In this document: positions 1 through 5,158 of the stretch, piece after piece
Numbering within the stretch: the first letter of the stretch is position 1
Layout of the letters: the number at the start of each line of letters is the position of its first letter
Assembly: GCA_015485035.1 (NCBI GenBank)
Contig: WFUI01000013.1
Span: 1-14,959 of the forward strand
DNA length: 14,959 nucleotides
Source: Mariprofundus sp.
Lineage (GTDB): Bacteria; Pseudomonadota; Zetaproteobacteria; Mariprofundales; Mariprofundaceae
Direction: 5' to 3'
Notes under the pieces: generated by a model
The model's input: the letters and a program-made list of their open reading frames with translations, nothing else
The model's database searches: none
Told to the model about the DNA's origin: nothing
Program-made: the position numbers and the translations under genes

Positions 1-843
1 TTTGAAAGCTTCCTGAAGGCTACGTGCAGCAATTTCATTCTTGCCAAGCATCAACTGAGCTGCACCGATGTTTGTTGTAATCCTGAATTTAAGCCAATTC
101 GTCAGCTCCCCCCATCGTTTCTCCTTCAGCTTTTCAAGACAATTCAAAGCTGCTTGTGGTTTATAGCTAGCTAGCAGCTCCTTATATCGGTCGACCTCAT
201 CATTAAATGCGGCATCGGCTATATCTGGCGACCTTTGATCTGGAACTGAAGTAGCAGGAGATGCCGGGGTGATTGTTCCCACCAACTCCTGATGTCTCCT
301 TTTCGCCGCTTCCTCATTACTATCAATTTTTTCTTCGATTGATTGCGTTCTTTGAAGGATCCTTTGACTTGATGGCCCTATATCAGGGTAAAATTTGTCA
401 ATTACTTCTGGATACTGGCTTAGCCTTTGTTGAACCTCACTCCAGCCCAATACTTCGACCGAAAATAATCCTATCTCTTCATGCTCAACTGTAATTTTCC
501 TCGCCACTTCCTGAATTTTGGCATCGTTCTGTGCAGTCGTAGCAAAAATGAACTTCGATAAAAGCGGGTAGAATTGTTTCGCCTTTTCGACTTCCTCTCG
601 CAACTCAGCTTTCGAAACAGCCTTCCCAAAATTCACCTCTTTTCCTTTACATTGGATGCCTTGCCAATCGCCTTGTCCATCTTGCCTGCCAAAGATATCT
701 ACCCCATGTTGGGCTTGCCCTTGGCGTCCATGTAGTTGGGCCCCATCATCTTTCCAAATTTTCATCCAGAGCAAATGGCAAAGCCTCTCAAAATCCTGCC
801 AGTTTGAAGGAGGTGGATATTGGCGGCTAGTAAATGAGGTCAT
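1..843 (-). CDS. PD-(D/E)XK nuclease-TPR protein, partial (3' end beyond window)
   Basis: A reading frame of 281 codons is open from an ATG at 843 to the window edge with no stop, so the C-terminus is missing. Residues about 14-115 look like a restriction-endonuclease (Mrr-like) fold: E19, then G-V-D-I with D49, then I-Q-C-K with Q64 and K66, which is a plausible E..D..QxK metal site. Residues about 160-180 look helical or coiled coil, and from about 216 the sequence has tetratricopeptide-like helix pairs. Nuclease plus TPR or NTPase architectures are typical of phage-defence effectors, so a DNA-cleaving defence role is inferred, not shown. The start ATG overlaps the stop of the upstream R1 ORF as ATGA, which suggests translational coupling. 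The gene looks more AT-rich than the his genes, fitting transfer. The exact family is not recognised. Confidence 0.75.
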   Translation of the reverse strand, partial: MTSFTSRQYPPPSNWQDFERLCHLLWMKIWKDDGAQLHGRQGQAQHGVDIFGRQDGQGDWQGIQCKGKEVNFGKAVSKAELREEVEKAKQFYPLLSKFIFATTAQNDAKIQEVARKITVEHEEIGLFSVEVLGWSEVQQRLSQYPEVIDKFYPDIGPSSQRILQRTQSIEEKIDSNEEAAKRRHQELVGTITPASPATSVPDQRSPDIADAAFNDEVDRYKELLASYKPQAALNCLEKLKEKRWGELTNWLKFRITTNIGAAQLMLGKNEIAARSLQEAFK

Positions 844-1169
844 TTCTTCACACAATTCAAATGCGCACGCGAGGGGTCAGGACTCGTTTCGCGCATTTCA
901 CAAGTAATCATGAAAGTGGCGGTATCTGGCTTGACAGTTTGACACTCAAGCTGGTCGCAATTTGCGACCGGTTCTGCTCCCTCTTCAGCATTCCAGGTCA
1001 GGTGATAATCGTTTTTATCGAGAAACAGGCGGGCAGCCATGTTGATCATCACTTCACCGATGAAACCCTTGAACCATGGCGACTTGAACAGGGCGCCGAG
1101 CACAAGCAGCGGCAGCAGCCACCAATAGGTCGCAAGCAGTTGTGAAAACAGTGCGCCGAAATCGATCAA
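840..1169 (-). CDS. R1: truncated NERD-protein N-terminus, short ORF
   Basis: This 109-codon ORF begins at TTG 1169, where an ATG stands in copies R3 and R4. GGGAGA lies 7 bases upstream, and an in-frame ATG further up (starting L-I-D-F later) has no ribosome site. The first 57 residues match the N-terminus of NERD-domain proteins: I-D-F-G-A-L-F-S-Q, a hydrophobic membrane helix with Y-W-W-L-L-P-L, then [13 protein letters not shown] and the D-Y-H-L segment. Homology stops before the NERD catalytic residues, and the remaining ~50 residues are unrelated. No nuclease activity is possible. Its start overlaps the Abi stop (TTGA) and its stop overlaps the nuclease start (ATGA). It may be a coupling leader or membrane peptide, or a fossil kept open by chance. 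Confidence 0.6.
   Translation of the reverse strand: MIDFGALFSQLLATYWWLLPLLVLGALFKSPWFKGFIGEVMINMAARLFLDKNDYHLTWNAEEGAEPVANCDQLECQTVKPDTATFMITCEMRETSPDPSRAHLNCVKK
859..898. repeat. REP-like imperfect inverted repeat
   Basis: Arms AAATGCGC (859-866) and GCGCATTT (891-898) enclose inner arms CGAG (870-873) and CTCG (883-886), giving an interrupted hairpin. The loop contains GGGGTCAGGACTCG, and GGGGTCAG recurs in the element at 4059. It lies just upstream of the nuclease gene, inside the 3' part of the R1 ORF. It resembles repeats associated with REP-associated tyrosine transposases, but no transposase is present. Confidence 0.5.
953..969. promoter_or_regulatory. Perfect 8-bp-arm palindrome, possible operator
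   Basis: GGTCGCAATTTGCGACC is a perfect dyad with one central base. It lies about 110 bp upstream of the nuclease start, in the unique part between repeat R1 and that gene. No convincing promoter could be placed beside it. It could be a regulator-binding site or a small hairpin. Confidence 0.3.
998..1169 (-). repeat. NERD-5' direct repeat copy R1
   Basis: This 172-bp stretch aligns without gaps to 3097-3268 (R3) with 145 identical positions by my hand count (84%). Its 118 bp from 1052 to 1169 match R4 (3829-3946) at 105 positions (89%). All copies lie in the same orientation, each between two different defence genes. Confidence 0.9.
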
Positions 1170-2071
1170 GCTGCTATCTCCCATACCGGAAATTCTCTCC
1201 ACGACTCCGGAAAGCCCATGTGGCCTACATCGATGCCGTGCGAATCGATCAGCGCGAGAAGCCGCTTTCTCCAGTGGTGGTCTGGAGCAATAATATCCAT
1301 CAGATGGAGAATAATTACCAGCGTATTATAAGATTTCCGGGAGCAATCAGCGAACTGGTCACGCAGGCCACGGGGCGAAGGAGACGGAATTCTCGGTGTG
1401 ACAGTGAATTCCCTGTTCCAGAGCCTTGAGTGATGAGCGCAGATATTCCTCACGGTGGACAGATGATGAAGCCACGATTCCAGCACCTGCTCACTGACTT
1501 TATATGGTTTTGCAATGGCAACCCGGGTATTGAATGGTTTCAGGTTACGATACCAGCGCGACAGCAGCCCCATCGACATGACTTCGCAGGCAGCCCAGAC
1601 AGGCGGAAGCTCTTCATTGTACGTCTGCTGAAAATGGCGAATGAAGACTTCGCCGGATGCCGAACGTAGTACTTCATTCCTCAATTTGGCCAGATTCGCC
1701 TGGTAGTGCTTCCGGTTTCGGGCCAGTCCGGCATCAAGATGGGCATGTGGGCCGTGCCGATTGGCAATCTCATAAGCCCAATGCGCTCGCACCGAGATTT
1801 CAATGCGCTCGATTGCATCCAGAGCCAGCAGTCGCAGTTCCCGATCAAACAGGTACAGGTTCAACACATGCTCAAAAGATATTCCTGGCCTGAACGTATG
1901 TGTTGCATGATCAGCTTCAAATGGGAGCCAGTATGCAGCCAGACGGTAATAGTTGAGATGCTTGAGATAGAAACAGGCTTTTCGGGCATCGTCAATTTGC
2001 ATCCCGCGTTCACGCAGGATGTCGATCTGCTCCTGATATGTTTTGGGTGATTTATCGAAGGGGCGGGTCAT
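1166..2071 (-). CDS. Abi_2 family (AbiD/AbiF-like) abortive infection protein
   Basis: This 301-residue protein has the Abi_2 signature. The N-terminal part (15-100) has [11 protein letters not shown] and Y-L-F-D-R-E-L-R followed by [12 protein letters not shown]. The C-terminal part has R208-N-I-C-A-H213-H followed by R-L-W-N-R, which fits the HEPN RNase motif Rx4-6H. Abi_2 proteins are known as phage abortive-infection factors, and RNA cleavage on infection is inferred from HEPN membership. Length is normal and the C-terminal M-G-F-P-x-x-W is as expected, so the gene looks intact with only a few extra residues. Its ATG overlaps the R2 stop as ATGA, and its own TGA overlaps the R1 start as TTGA. 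No strong ribosome site precedes it, consistent with coupling. Confidence 0.88.
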   Translation of the reverse strand: MTRPFDKSPKTYQEQIDILRERGMQIDDARKACFYLKHLNYYRLAAYWLPFEADHATHTFRPGISFEHVLNLYLFDRELRLLALDAIERIEISVRAHWAYEIANRHGPHAHLDAGLARNRKHYQANLAKLRNEVLRSASGEVFIRHFQQTYNEELPPVWAACEVMSMGLLSRWYRNLKPFNTRVAIAKPYKVSEQVLESWLHHLSTVRNICAHHSRLWNREFTVTPRIPSPSPRGLRDQFADCSRKSYNTLVIILHLMDIIAPDHHWRKRLLALIDSHGIDVGHMGFPESWREFPVWEIAA

Positions 2072-2403
2072 TTATCTGCCCCGCACAAACAAGTAACCCG
2101 CCAAGGATACACTCGCGCGCATGGCCTTTGACGGGTTTTGTTAATGCGAATTCTAGACCATGTTACGCTTTTAGCAATACAATCCGAACAAAACGGTAGT
2201 ATTTCTCTTTTCCGGCTGGTGCCATCCTCGCTCGGAGTGGCGACATTTTTATCGGGAAACAGGCGGGCAGCCATATTCACCATCACTTCACCGAAGAAAC
2301 CCTTGAACCATGCCGACTTGAACAGGGCGGCGAGCGCAAACAGCGGCAGAATCCACCAGTAAGTGGAAATCAGTTGTGAAGACAATGCGCCGGAGTAGAT
2401 CAA
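2068..2403 (-). CDS. R2: truncated NERD-protein N-terminus, short ORF
   Basis: This 111-codon ORF starts at TTG 2403 with AAGGA 6 bases upstream. Residues 1-51 carry the NERD-protein N-terminus: a hydrophobic helix with [20 protein letters not shown], then [10 protein letters not shown]. Seven codons present in R3 (N-D-Y-H-L-I-K) are missing in frame. The match resumes at N-V-A-T-P and fades after E-D-G-T. The last ~50 residues are unrelated and cysteine- and arginine-rich. The start overlaps the toxin stop (TTGA) and the stop overlaps the Abi start (ATGA). Same interpretation as R1. Confidence 0.55.
   Translation of the reverse strand: MIYSGALSSQLISTYWWILPLFALAALFKSAWFKGFFGEVMVNMAARLFPDKNVATPSEDGTSRKREILPFCSDCIAKSVTWSRIRINKTRQRPCARVYPWRVTCLCGADK
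2231..2403 (-). repeat. NERD-5' direct repeat copy R2
   Basis: Homologous to R1, R3 and R4, with an in-frame deletion of about 21 bp relative to R3. It extends past the R1 end: the segment with GACATTTTTA near 2240 is shared with R3 near 3086. Confidence 0.85.
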
Positions 2404-2693
2404 ACCCTGTCCTTCCAGTAGTTCGGCCTTCGGTGCTGATGCATAACAGCAAGAACAATAATCCCGGCTGGAGTAATACGATACAGCAGTGAAAAGGGGA
2501 AGTGCCTGATCAGTTTGCGTCGAATCCCGGAATGAATAACAGGGGCGGATTCAGGGTGCATCCGGATTGCACGGATGCCACGATCAAGTTCGTCCAGAAA
2601 CCGGTGACCAAGACCGGGGAGCTGTTGCTCATAATATTGTGCGGATGCATTCATTTCCTCTTCGGCAGGAGCGAGGAAACGAACGGTATTCAT
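2400..2693 (-). CDS. ParE/RelE-superfamily toxin
   Basis: This 97-residue protein has the ParE-like layout. The N-terminal part has a strand V-R-F-L-A-P-A-E-E-E and a helix with Y-Y-E and L-G-x-R-F-L-D-E-L-D. Then come I-R-x-H-P and R-R-K-L-I-R-H-F-P-F-S-L-L-Y-R-I, with a final strand I-I-V-L-A-V-M-H and the tail R-R-P-N-Y-W. Family members act on DNA gyrase or on ribosome-bound mRNA; which applies cannot be told here. It follows its antitoxin with an ATGA overlap, the usual operon order for TIGR02574-type modules. The gene ends at a TGA inside the R2 start, a few residues after the normal family C-terminus, so it looks complete. Confidence 0.85.
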   Translation of the reverse strand: MNTVRFLAPAEEEMNASAQYYEQQLPGLGHRFLDELDRGIRAIRMHPESAPVIHSGIRRKLIRHFPFSLLYRITPAGIIVLAVMHQHRRPNYWKDRV

Positions 2694-2917
2694 TTCAGGC
2701 TGTTGCGAGCCCGTTCCAATACTTCATCTGCCGGACTGGAAGAGACTTCTCCCTGTTCATACGAAATGTATCGTGATTCAGCCTCTTTCATCCATAATTG
2801 TTCGGCACATTCATCTGTATCTGTATCAAGTGATGCGATCAGGTGTTCAGCAAGCAAAGCCCGTTCAGACTGTTCCAGATGCATGGCCAGTGATTCAATA
2901 TCTTGCAAAGCCGGCAT
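2690..2917 (-). CDS. Addiction-module antitoxin (TIGR02574 / Unstab_antitox type)
   Basis: This 75-residue acidic protein has the family layout: an N-terminal helix with L-x-x-S-E-R-A-L-L-A-E-H-L-I-A-S-L-D, then W-M-K-E-A-E-S-R-Y, and the end G-E-V-S-S-S-P-A-D-E-V-L-E-R-A-R. Such proteins bind and neutralise a ParE/RelE toxin. The ATG at 2917 has GGAGG 7 bases upstream, the strongest ribosome site in the array. It is the only cassette not overlapped by the upstream repeat ORF (51 bp gap), and it has its own promoter at 2950-2977. Confidence 0.85.
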   Translation of the reverse strand: MPALQDIESLAMHLEQSERALLAEHLIASLDTDTDECAEQLWMKEAESRYISYEQGEVSSSPADEVLERARNSLK

Positions 2918-2949
2918 AACATAACCTCCGGTAATATCAGATGCTCACC

Positions 2950-2977
2950 ATCATAGTCACCTTAGCGTTCATATCAA
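2950..2977 (-). promoter_or_regulatory. Promoter of the parE-type toxin-antitoxin operon
   Basis: On the minus strand TTGATA (2977-2972) and TATGAT (2955-2950) are 16 bases apart, each 5/6 to the sigma-70 consensus. It sits about 33 bp before the antitoxin ATG. It partly overlaps the end of the R3 ORF. Confidence 0.6.
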
Positions 2978-3268
2978 AGAAAACTGTACCTGGCGCAAGT
3001 TGCTGGAACTATGTGGCAGTGTCTGGCATGAGTTATCGAGTTGTTTGAAAAGCCTCATGTCCTTGCACGCTCTGCCCGGGATGGTGACATTTTTAATCAG
3101 GTGATAATCGTTTTTATCCAGAAACAGGCGTGCGGCCATATTAACCATCACCTCACCGATGAAGCCCTTGAACCATGGCGATTTGAACAGGACCGCCAGC
3201 GCAAGCAGCGGAAGAACCCACCAGAAGCCGGAAATCAGTTGTGAAAACAGCGCGCCGAAATCAATCAT
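2969..3268 (-). CDS. R3: truncated NERD-protein N-terminus, short ORF
   Basis: This 99-codon ORF starts at ATG 3268, the position equivalent to the other copies, with AGGA 6 bases upstream. An ATG two codons earlier (3274) has no spacing to that site. Residues 1-64 match the NERD-protein N-terminus: [10 protein letters not shown], a hydrophobic helix with [20 protein letters not shown], then [15 protein letters not shown]. It stops before the catalytic part of the domain. The start overlaps the ORF6N stop by 8 bases. The stop does not reach the antitoxin start. Confidence 0.6.
   Translation of the reverse strand: MIDFGALFSQLISGFWWVLPLLALAVLFKSPWFKGFIGEVMVNMAARLFLDKNDYHLIKNVTIPGRACKDMRLFKQLDNSCQTLPHSSSNLRQVQFSLI
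3076..3268 (-). repeat. NERD-5' direct repeat copy R3
   Basis: The longest copy. 3097-3268 aligns gapless to R1 (145/172), and the extra left end around 3076-3096 is shared with R2. Confidence 0.9.
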
Positions 3269-3788
3269 CGTCATTCCTGCGATGGACAAAACCAATAGGC
3301 CGCTTCTTTGGCGTTGGTGGCTCCATCAGCCCCCGGATGGCATCGAACACCACGGCAAACTGTTTGTCGTATTTCTGTTCCAGTTGATGAAGCCTGCGCG
3401 CCAGCGCCTTGTGATCGGCGGTCATCGCGCGCAGTTGTACAAATGCGCGCATAATCCCGATATTCACCTGCACGGCCTGACTGCTTTTGAGCACGCTGGA
3501 TAGCATCGCCACACCCTGTTCAGTAAAGGCATAGGGCGGATAACGCCGCCCACCCCACTGACTTGAGGTGCCAAAATGGCGCCTCAAGTGGTCGAACTCT
3601 TCTTTACTTAGCTGAAACATGAAATCTTCGGGGAACCGATCCAGGTTGCGTTTTACCGCCCGCGTCAATGCCTTGGTTTCCACACCATATAGCTCTGCGA
3701 GATCGCTATCCAGAATCACCCGTTGCTTTCGCAGAAGCAGAATAGAGCGATGGATACGCTCAATGGGAATCAAGGCGTCCGCACTCAT
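3261..3788 (-). CDS. ORF6N-domain (KilA-N-like) DNA-binding protein
   Basis: This 175-residue protein begins with [19 protein letters not shown], then [23 protein letters not shown] and [10 protein letters not shown], the ORF6N signature over residues about 8-95. It continues with [15 protein letters not shown] and a charged C-terminal helix around 125-155. These domains occur in phage antirepressor-type proteins and in many mobile islands, where their role is mostly unknown. Length and the terminal R-x-I-G-F are normal for the family, with about eight extra residues before the stop. Its ATG overlaps the R4 stop as ATGA. As the first full gene of the array it could be a regulator; this is inference. 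Confidence 0.85.
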   Translation of the reverse strand: MSADALIPIERIHRSILLLRKQRVILDSDLAELYGVETKALTRAVKRNLDRFPEDFMFQLSKEEFDHLRRHFGTSSQWGGRRYPPYAFTEQGVAMLSSVLKSSQAVQVNIGIMRAFVQLRAMTADHKALARRLHQLEQKYDKQFAVVFDAIRGLMEPPTPKKRPIGFVHRRNDDD

Positions 3789-3946
3789 ACTGGCCAGCCG
3801 GGGGTGTCATCAAACGAAAAAGGGCGCGCTTCACCGATAAGGCCTTTGAACCATGCCGATTTGAACAGGGCGCCGAGCACAAGCAGCGGCAGCAGCCACC
3901 AGTAAGTGGAAATCAGTTGTGAAAACAGTGCGCCGGAATCGATCAT
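3785..3946 (-). CDS. R4: shortest NERD N-terminal fragment, head of the array
   Basis: A 53-codon ORF from ATG 3946. GGAGG lies 10 bases upstream, which favours this start over an upstream in-frame ATG at 3994. The peptide has [10 protein letters not shown], a hydrophobic helix with [11 protein letters not shown], then [12 protein letters not shown], after which homology ends. The ORF closes 14 residues later at a TGA inside the ATGA start of the ORF6N gene. It is the most upstream member of the array in the direction of transcription, so it may be the leader ORF of the operon. Confidence 0.55.
   Translation of the reverse strand: MIDSGALFSQLISTYWWLLPLLVLGALFKSAWFKGLIGEARPFSFDDTPGWPV
3829..3946 (-). 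repeat. NERD-5' direct repeat copy R4
   Basis: 118 bp, gapless to R1 at 105 positions (89%). It is truncated earlier than the other copies: its left end joins unrelated sequence about 40 bp before the ORF6N start. Confidence 0.9.
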
Positions 3947-3987
3947 CGAGTTGACCCCTCCCCGGATTTGCTTCGCTCCTGCGCCCC

Positions 3988-4004
3988 GGTGCATTCATTG
4001 CACC
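3988..4004. promoter_or_regulatory. Dyad upstream of the array, possible operator
   Basis: GGTGCATTCATTGCACC is a perfect 6-bp-arm inverted repeat with a 5-base loop, 42 bp before the R4 start. No clear promoter could be fixed: minus-strand TTGTGC with TACAGT 18 bases later is a weak candidate just upstream. Confidence 0.3.
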
Positions 4005-4058
4005 GCTAACTGTAGTCCTCAATATAGTTTATGCACAAGATATGCGTTGAATAGAATT

Positions 4059-4132
4059 CAGTGGGGTCAGACCTATATCTTCCAGTCCATTGAAAGCTTT
4101 GCCGGATCATGACTTAAAGCTATCCTGCTTCA
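4059..4132. repeat. 74-bp REP-like element, copy A
   Basis: Gapless match to 6257-6330 with 66 of 74 bases identical. It contains GTGGGGTCAGACCTATATC near its left end. It lies between the array and the 3' end of mazF. No ORF or transposase is associated. Confidence 0.85.
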
Positions 4133-4145
4133 GCCTCGTGTCATC

Positions 4146-4484
4146 TCACAGAATAAACATCTCATGTAGCGTATCGCAGATATTCCTTTGAACTTTTTTA
4201 TCCACCGTACCGAGATATTTAGTCAGTCGTGTTTTATCAACAGTCCGAATCTGATCGAGCAGAATCAACCCCTGTTTCGCCTGAAAACGGCATCGTACCC
4301 GGCAAGGATAATCAAAACCTTTGCTTGTCATCGGTGCAACAATAACAGTTCGCAACCGGGCCATTTCATCAGGTGAAATAATCAGACAGGGCCGTGTTTT
4401 ATTTATTTCATGGCCTCTCGTTGGATTGAGCTGAACAAGCCACACCTGGAATCGTGATGGATGAACAGCATCAGTCGCTACCAT
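4146..4484 (-). CDS. mazF: MazF/PemK-family endoribonuclease toxin
   Basis: This 112-residue protein has the family landmarks: F-Q-V-W-L-V-Q-L-N-P-T-R-G-H-E-I, then K-T-R-P-C-L-I-I-S-P-D, V-I-V-A-P-M-T-S, and G-L-I-L-L-D-Q-I-R-T-V-D-K-x-R-L. The conserved arginine near residue 31 and the threonine near 53 match the catalytic pair of MazF toxins, which cut single-stranded mRNA at short motifs. The target sequence cannot be predicted. The gene starts inside the end of mazE with a short overlap, so the two are cotranslated. The length is typical and it looks intact. Confidence 0.92.
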   Translation of the reverse strand: MVATDAVHPSRFQVWLVQLNPTRGHEINKTRPCLIISPDEMARLRTVIVAPMTSKGFDYPCRVRCRFQAKQGLILLDQIRTVDKTRLTKYLGTVDKKVQRNICDTLHEMFIL

Positions 4485-4735
4485 TCGTGCTCTTCCTCAT
4501 TCTCCAGCGGAGCATCAAGCCACTCCTGATCAAGCGGCTCTTCGCCATATTCCCTAGCTGATACCTCAAATGCCTCCGTCCATCCCTCCCGCGGTCTCCG
4601 ATGCACCGGCGTCAACACAATCTCGTCATTCTGAACAGTGAGTTCCAACGCATCTTCCACATGACATTGATCCAGTACCTTTTTGGGAATACGAATGCCT
4701 CTGGAATTACCGATTTTCACAACATTGATCTGCAT
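4478..4735 (-). CDS. mazE: MazE-like AbrB-fold antitoxin
   Basis: An 85-residue protein. The N-terminal swapped-hairpin DNA-binding domain reads K-I-G-N-S-R-G-I-R-I-P-K-K-V-L, then L-E-L-T-V-x-x-D-E-I-V-L-T-P. The C-terminal tail (50-85) is strongly acidic, as expected for the part that wraps the MazF dimer. The family binds its own promoter and neutralises MazF. The ATG at 4735 has GAGG 7 bases upstream. An operator-like palindrome lies 17-34 bp upstream of the start codon. Confidence 0.92.
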   Translation of the reverse strand: MQINVVKIGNSRGIRIPKKVLDQCHVEDALELTVQNDEIVLTPVHRRPREGWTEAFEVSAREYGEEPLDQEWLDAPLENEEEHEW

Positions 4736-4751
4736 AATACGACCTCAAAAG

Positions 4752-4794
4752 TAATTACAAGTGTAATTATTATGGATGACAGAGAATTATTCAA
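4752..4794 (-). promoter_or_regulatory. mazEF promoter with palindromic operator
   Basis: Minus-strand TTGAAT (4794-4789) and AATAAT (4771-4766) are 17 bases apart. A perfect inverted repeat TAATTAC (4752-4758) / GTAATTA (4763-4769) starts at the -10 box and extends toward the gene. This placement fits autorepression by MazE or MazEF. Confidence 0.6.
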
Positions 4795-4828
4795 GGCTGT
4801 TGATGGTCAGGGGGGCAAATCCTGAATA

Positions 4829-5050
4829 TTGAATGCAAGACAGCTGCTGAAAAATGCAGTCATCCTGTCTGAATCCCCTGAGACAAAAAGTCACACACCG
4901 CCTGAAAGATCATGCACTGCTGTTGACAGGCGACGGGTGGTACTCATGATTCGCGGCATGAATACGCACATGGCACATGTGAAAGCAAACGTGTTCGGTT
5001 GGCTGCTGGCCCGCCGAACTGTTCCCGTGCGCGCTGATATTCTGAACTAG
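4829..5050 (+). other. Gene-poor stretch, possible decayed plus-strand gene
   Basis: The stretch between mazE and the EamA gene holds no convincing intact gene. Two plus-strand segments in different frames look weakly protein-like: a 30-codon frame from about 4854 with V-T-H-R-L-K-D-H-A, and a later one ending G-W-L-L-A-R-R-T-V-P-V-R-A-D-I-L. The latter resembles the W-L-x-A-R-T-V-x-P motif of chorismate lyase (UbiC), but this is a resemblance from memory only. A strong plus-strand terminator follows at 5077, which suggests a gene once ended here. Confidence 0.2.
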
Positions 5051-5076
5051 ACAACAACAGTATTCCGAATTTTATC

Positions 5077-5110
5077 ACGGCCACGGGTTATCAGACCTGT
5101 GGCCGTTTTC
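5077..5110 (+). terminator. Rho-independent terminator
   Basis: A 12-bp stem (ACGGCCACGGGT with ACCTGTGGCCGT, one G-U pair) and a 6-base loop are followed by TTTTCATTT. The upstream strand has no intact plus-strand gene, so it is orphaned. It also insulates the downstream transporter gene. Confidence 0.75.
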
Positions 5111-5158
5111 ATTTCAGCCCCCTCAACACAGTATCAAAACATCGATAAGGAGAAAAAA

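Noticed and set aside
273..907. Plus-strand ORFs opposite the nuclease-TPR gene
   Set aside because: They overlap a 281-codon frame on the minus strand with family motifs, so they are shadows.
2088..2137. Inverted repeat AACCCGCCAAGG ... CCTTTGACGGGTT as an attC or terminator
   Set aside because: The stem is imperfect, core-site motifs do not fit, and the T-tract is on the strand opposite to the genes. It remains only a weak hairpin in the R2 spacer.
998..3268. Integron cassette array with attC sites
   Set aside because: The repeats show the gene-repeat-gene layout of integrons but lack RYYYAAC/GTTRRRY core sites and the long dyad of attC. They are protein-coding homologues of the NERD gene start instead, and no integrase is present.
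840..3268. Functional NERD nuclease
   Set aside because: All four copies stop at or before the first strands of the domain; no catalytic residues remain.
5099..5158. Longer start for the EamA transporter
   Set aside because: It would start within the terminator stem, and AAGGAG precedes the ATG at 5159.
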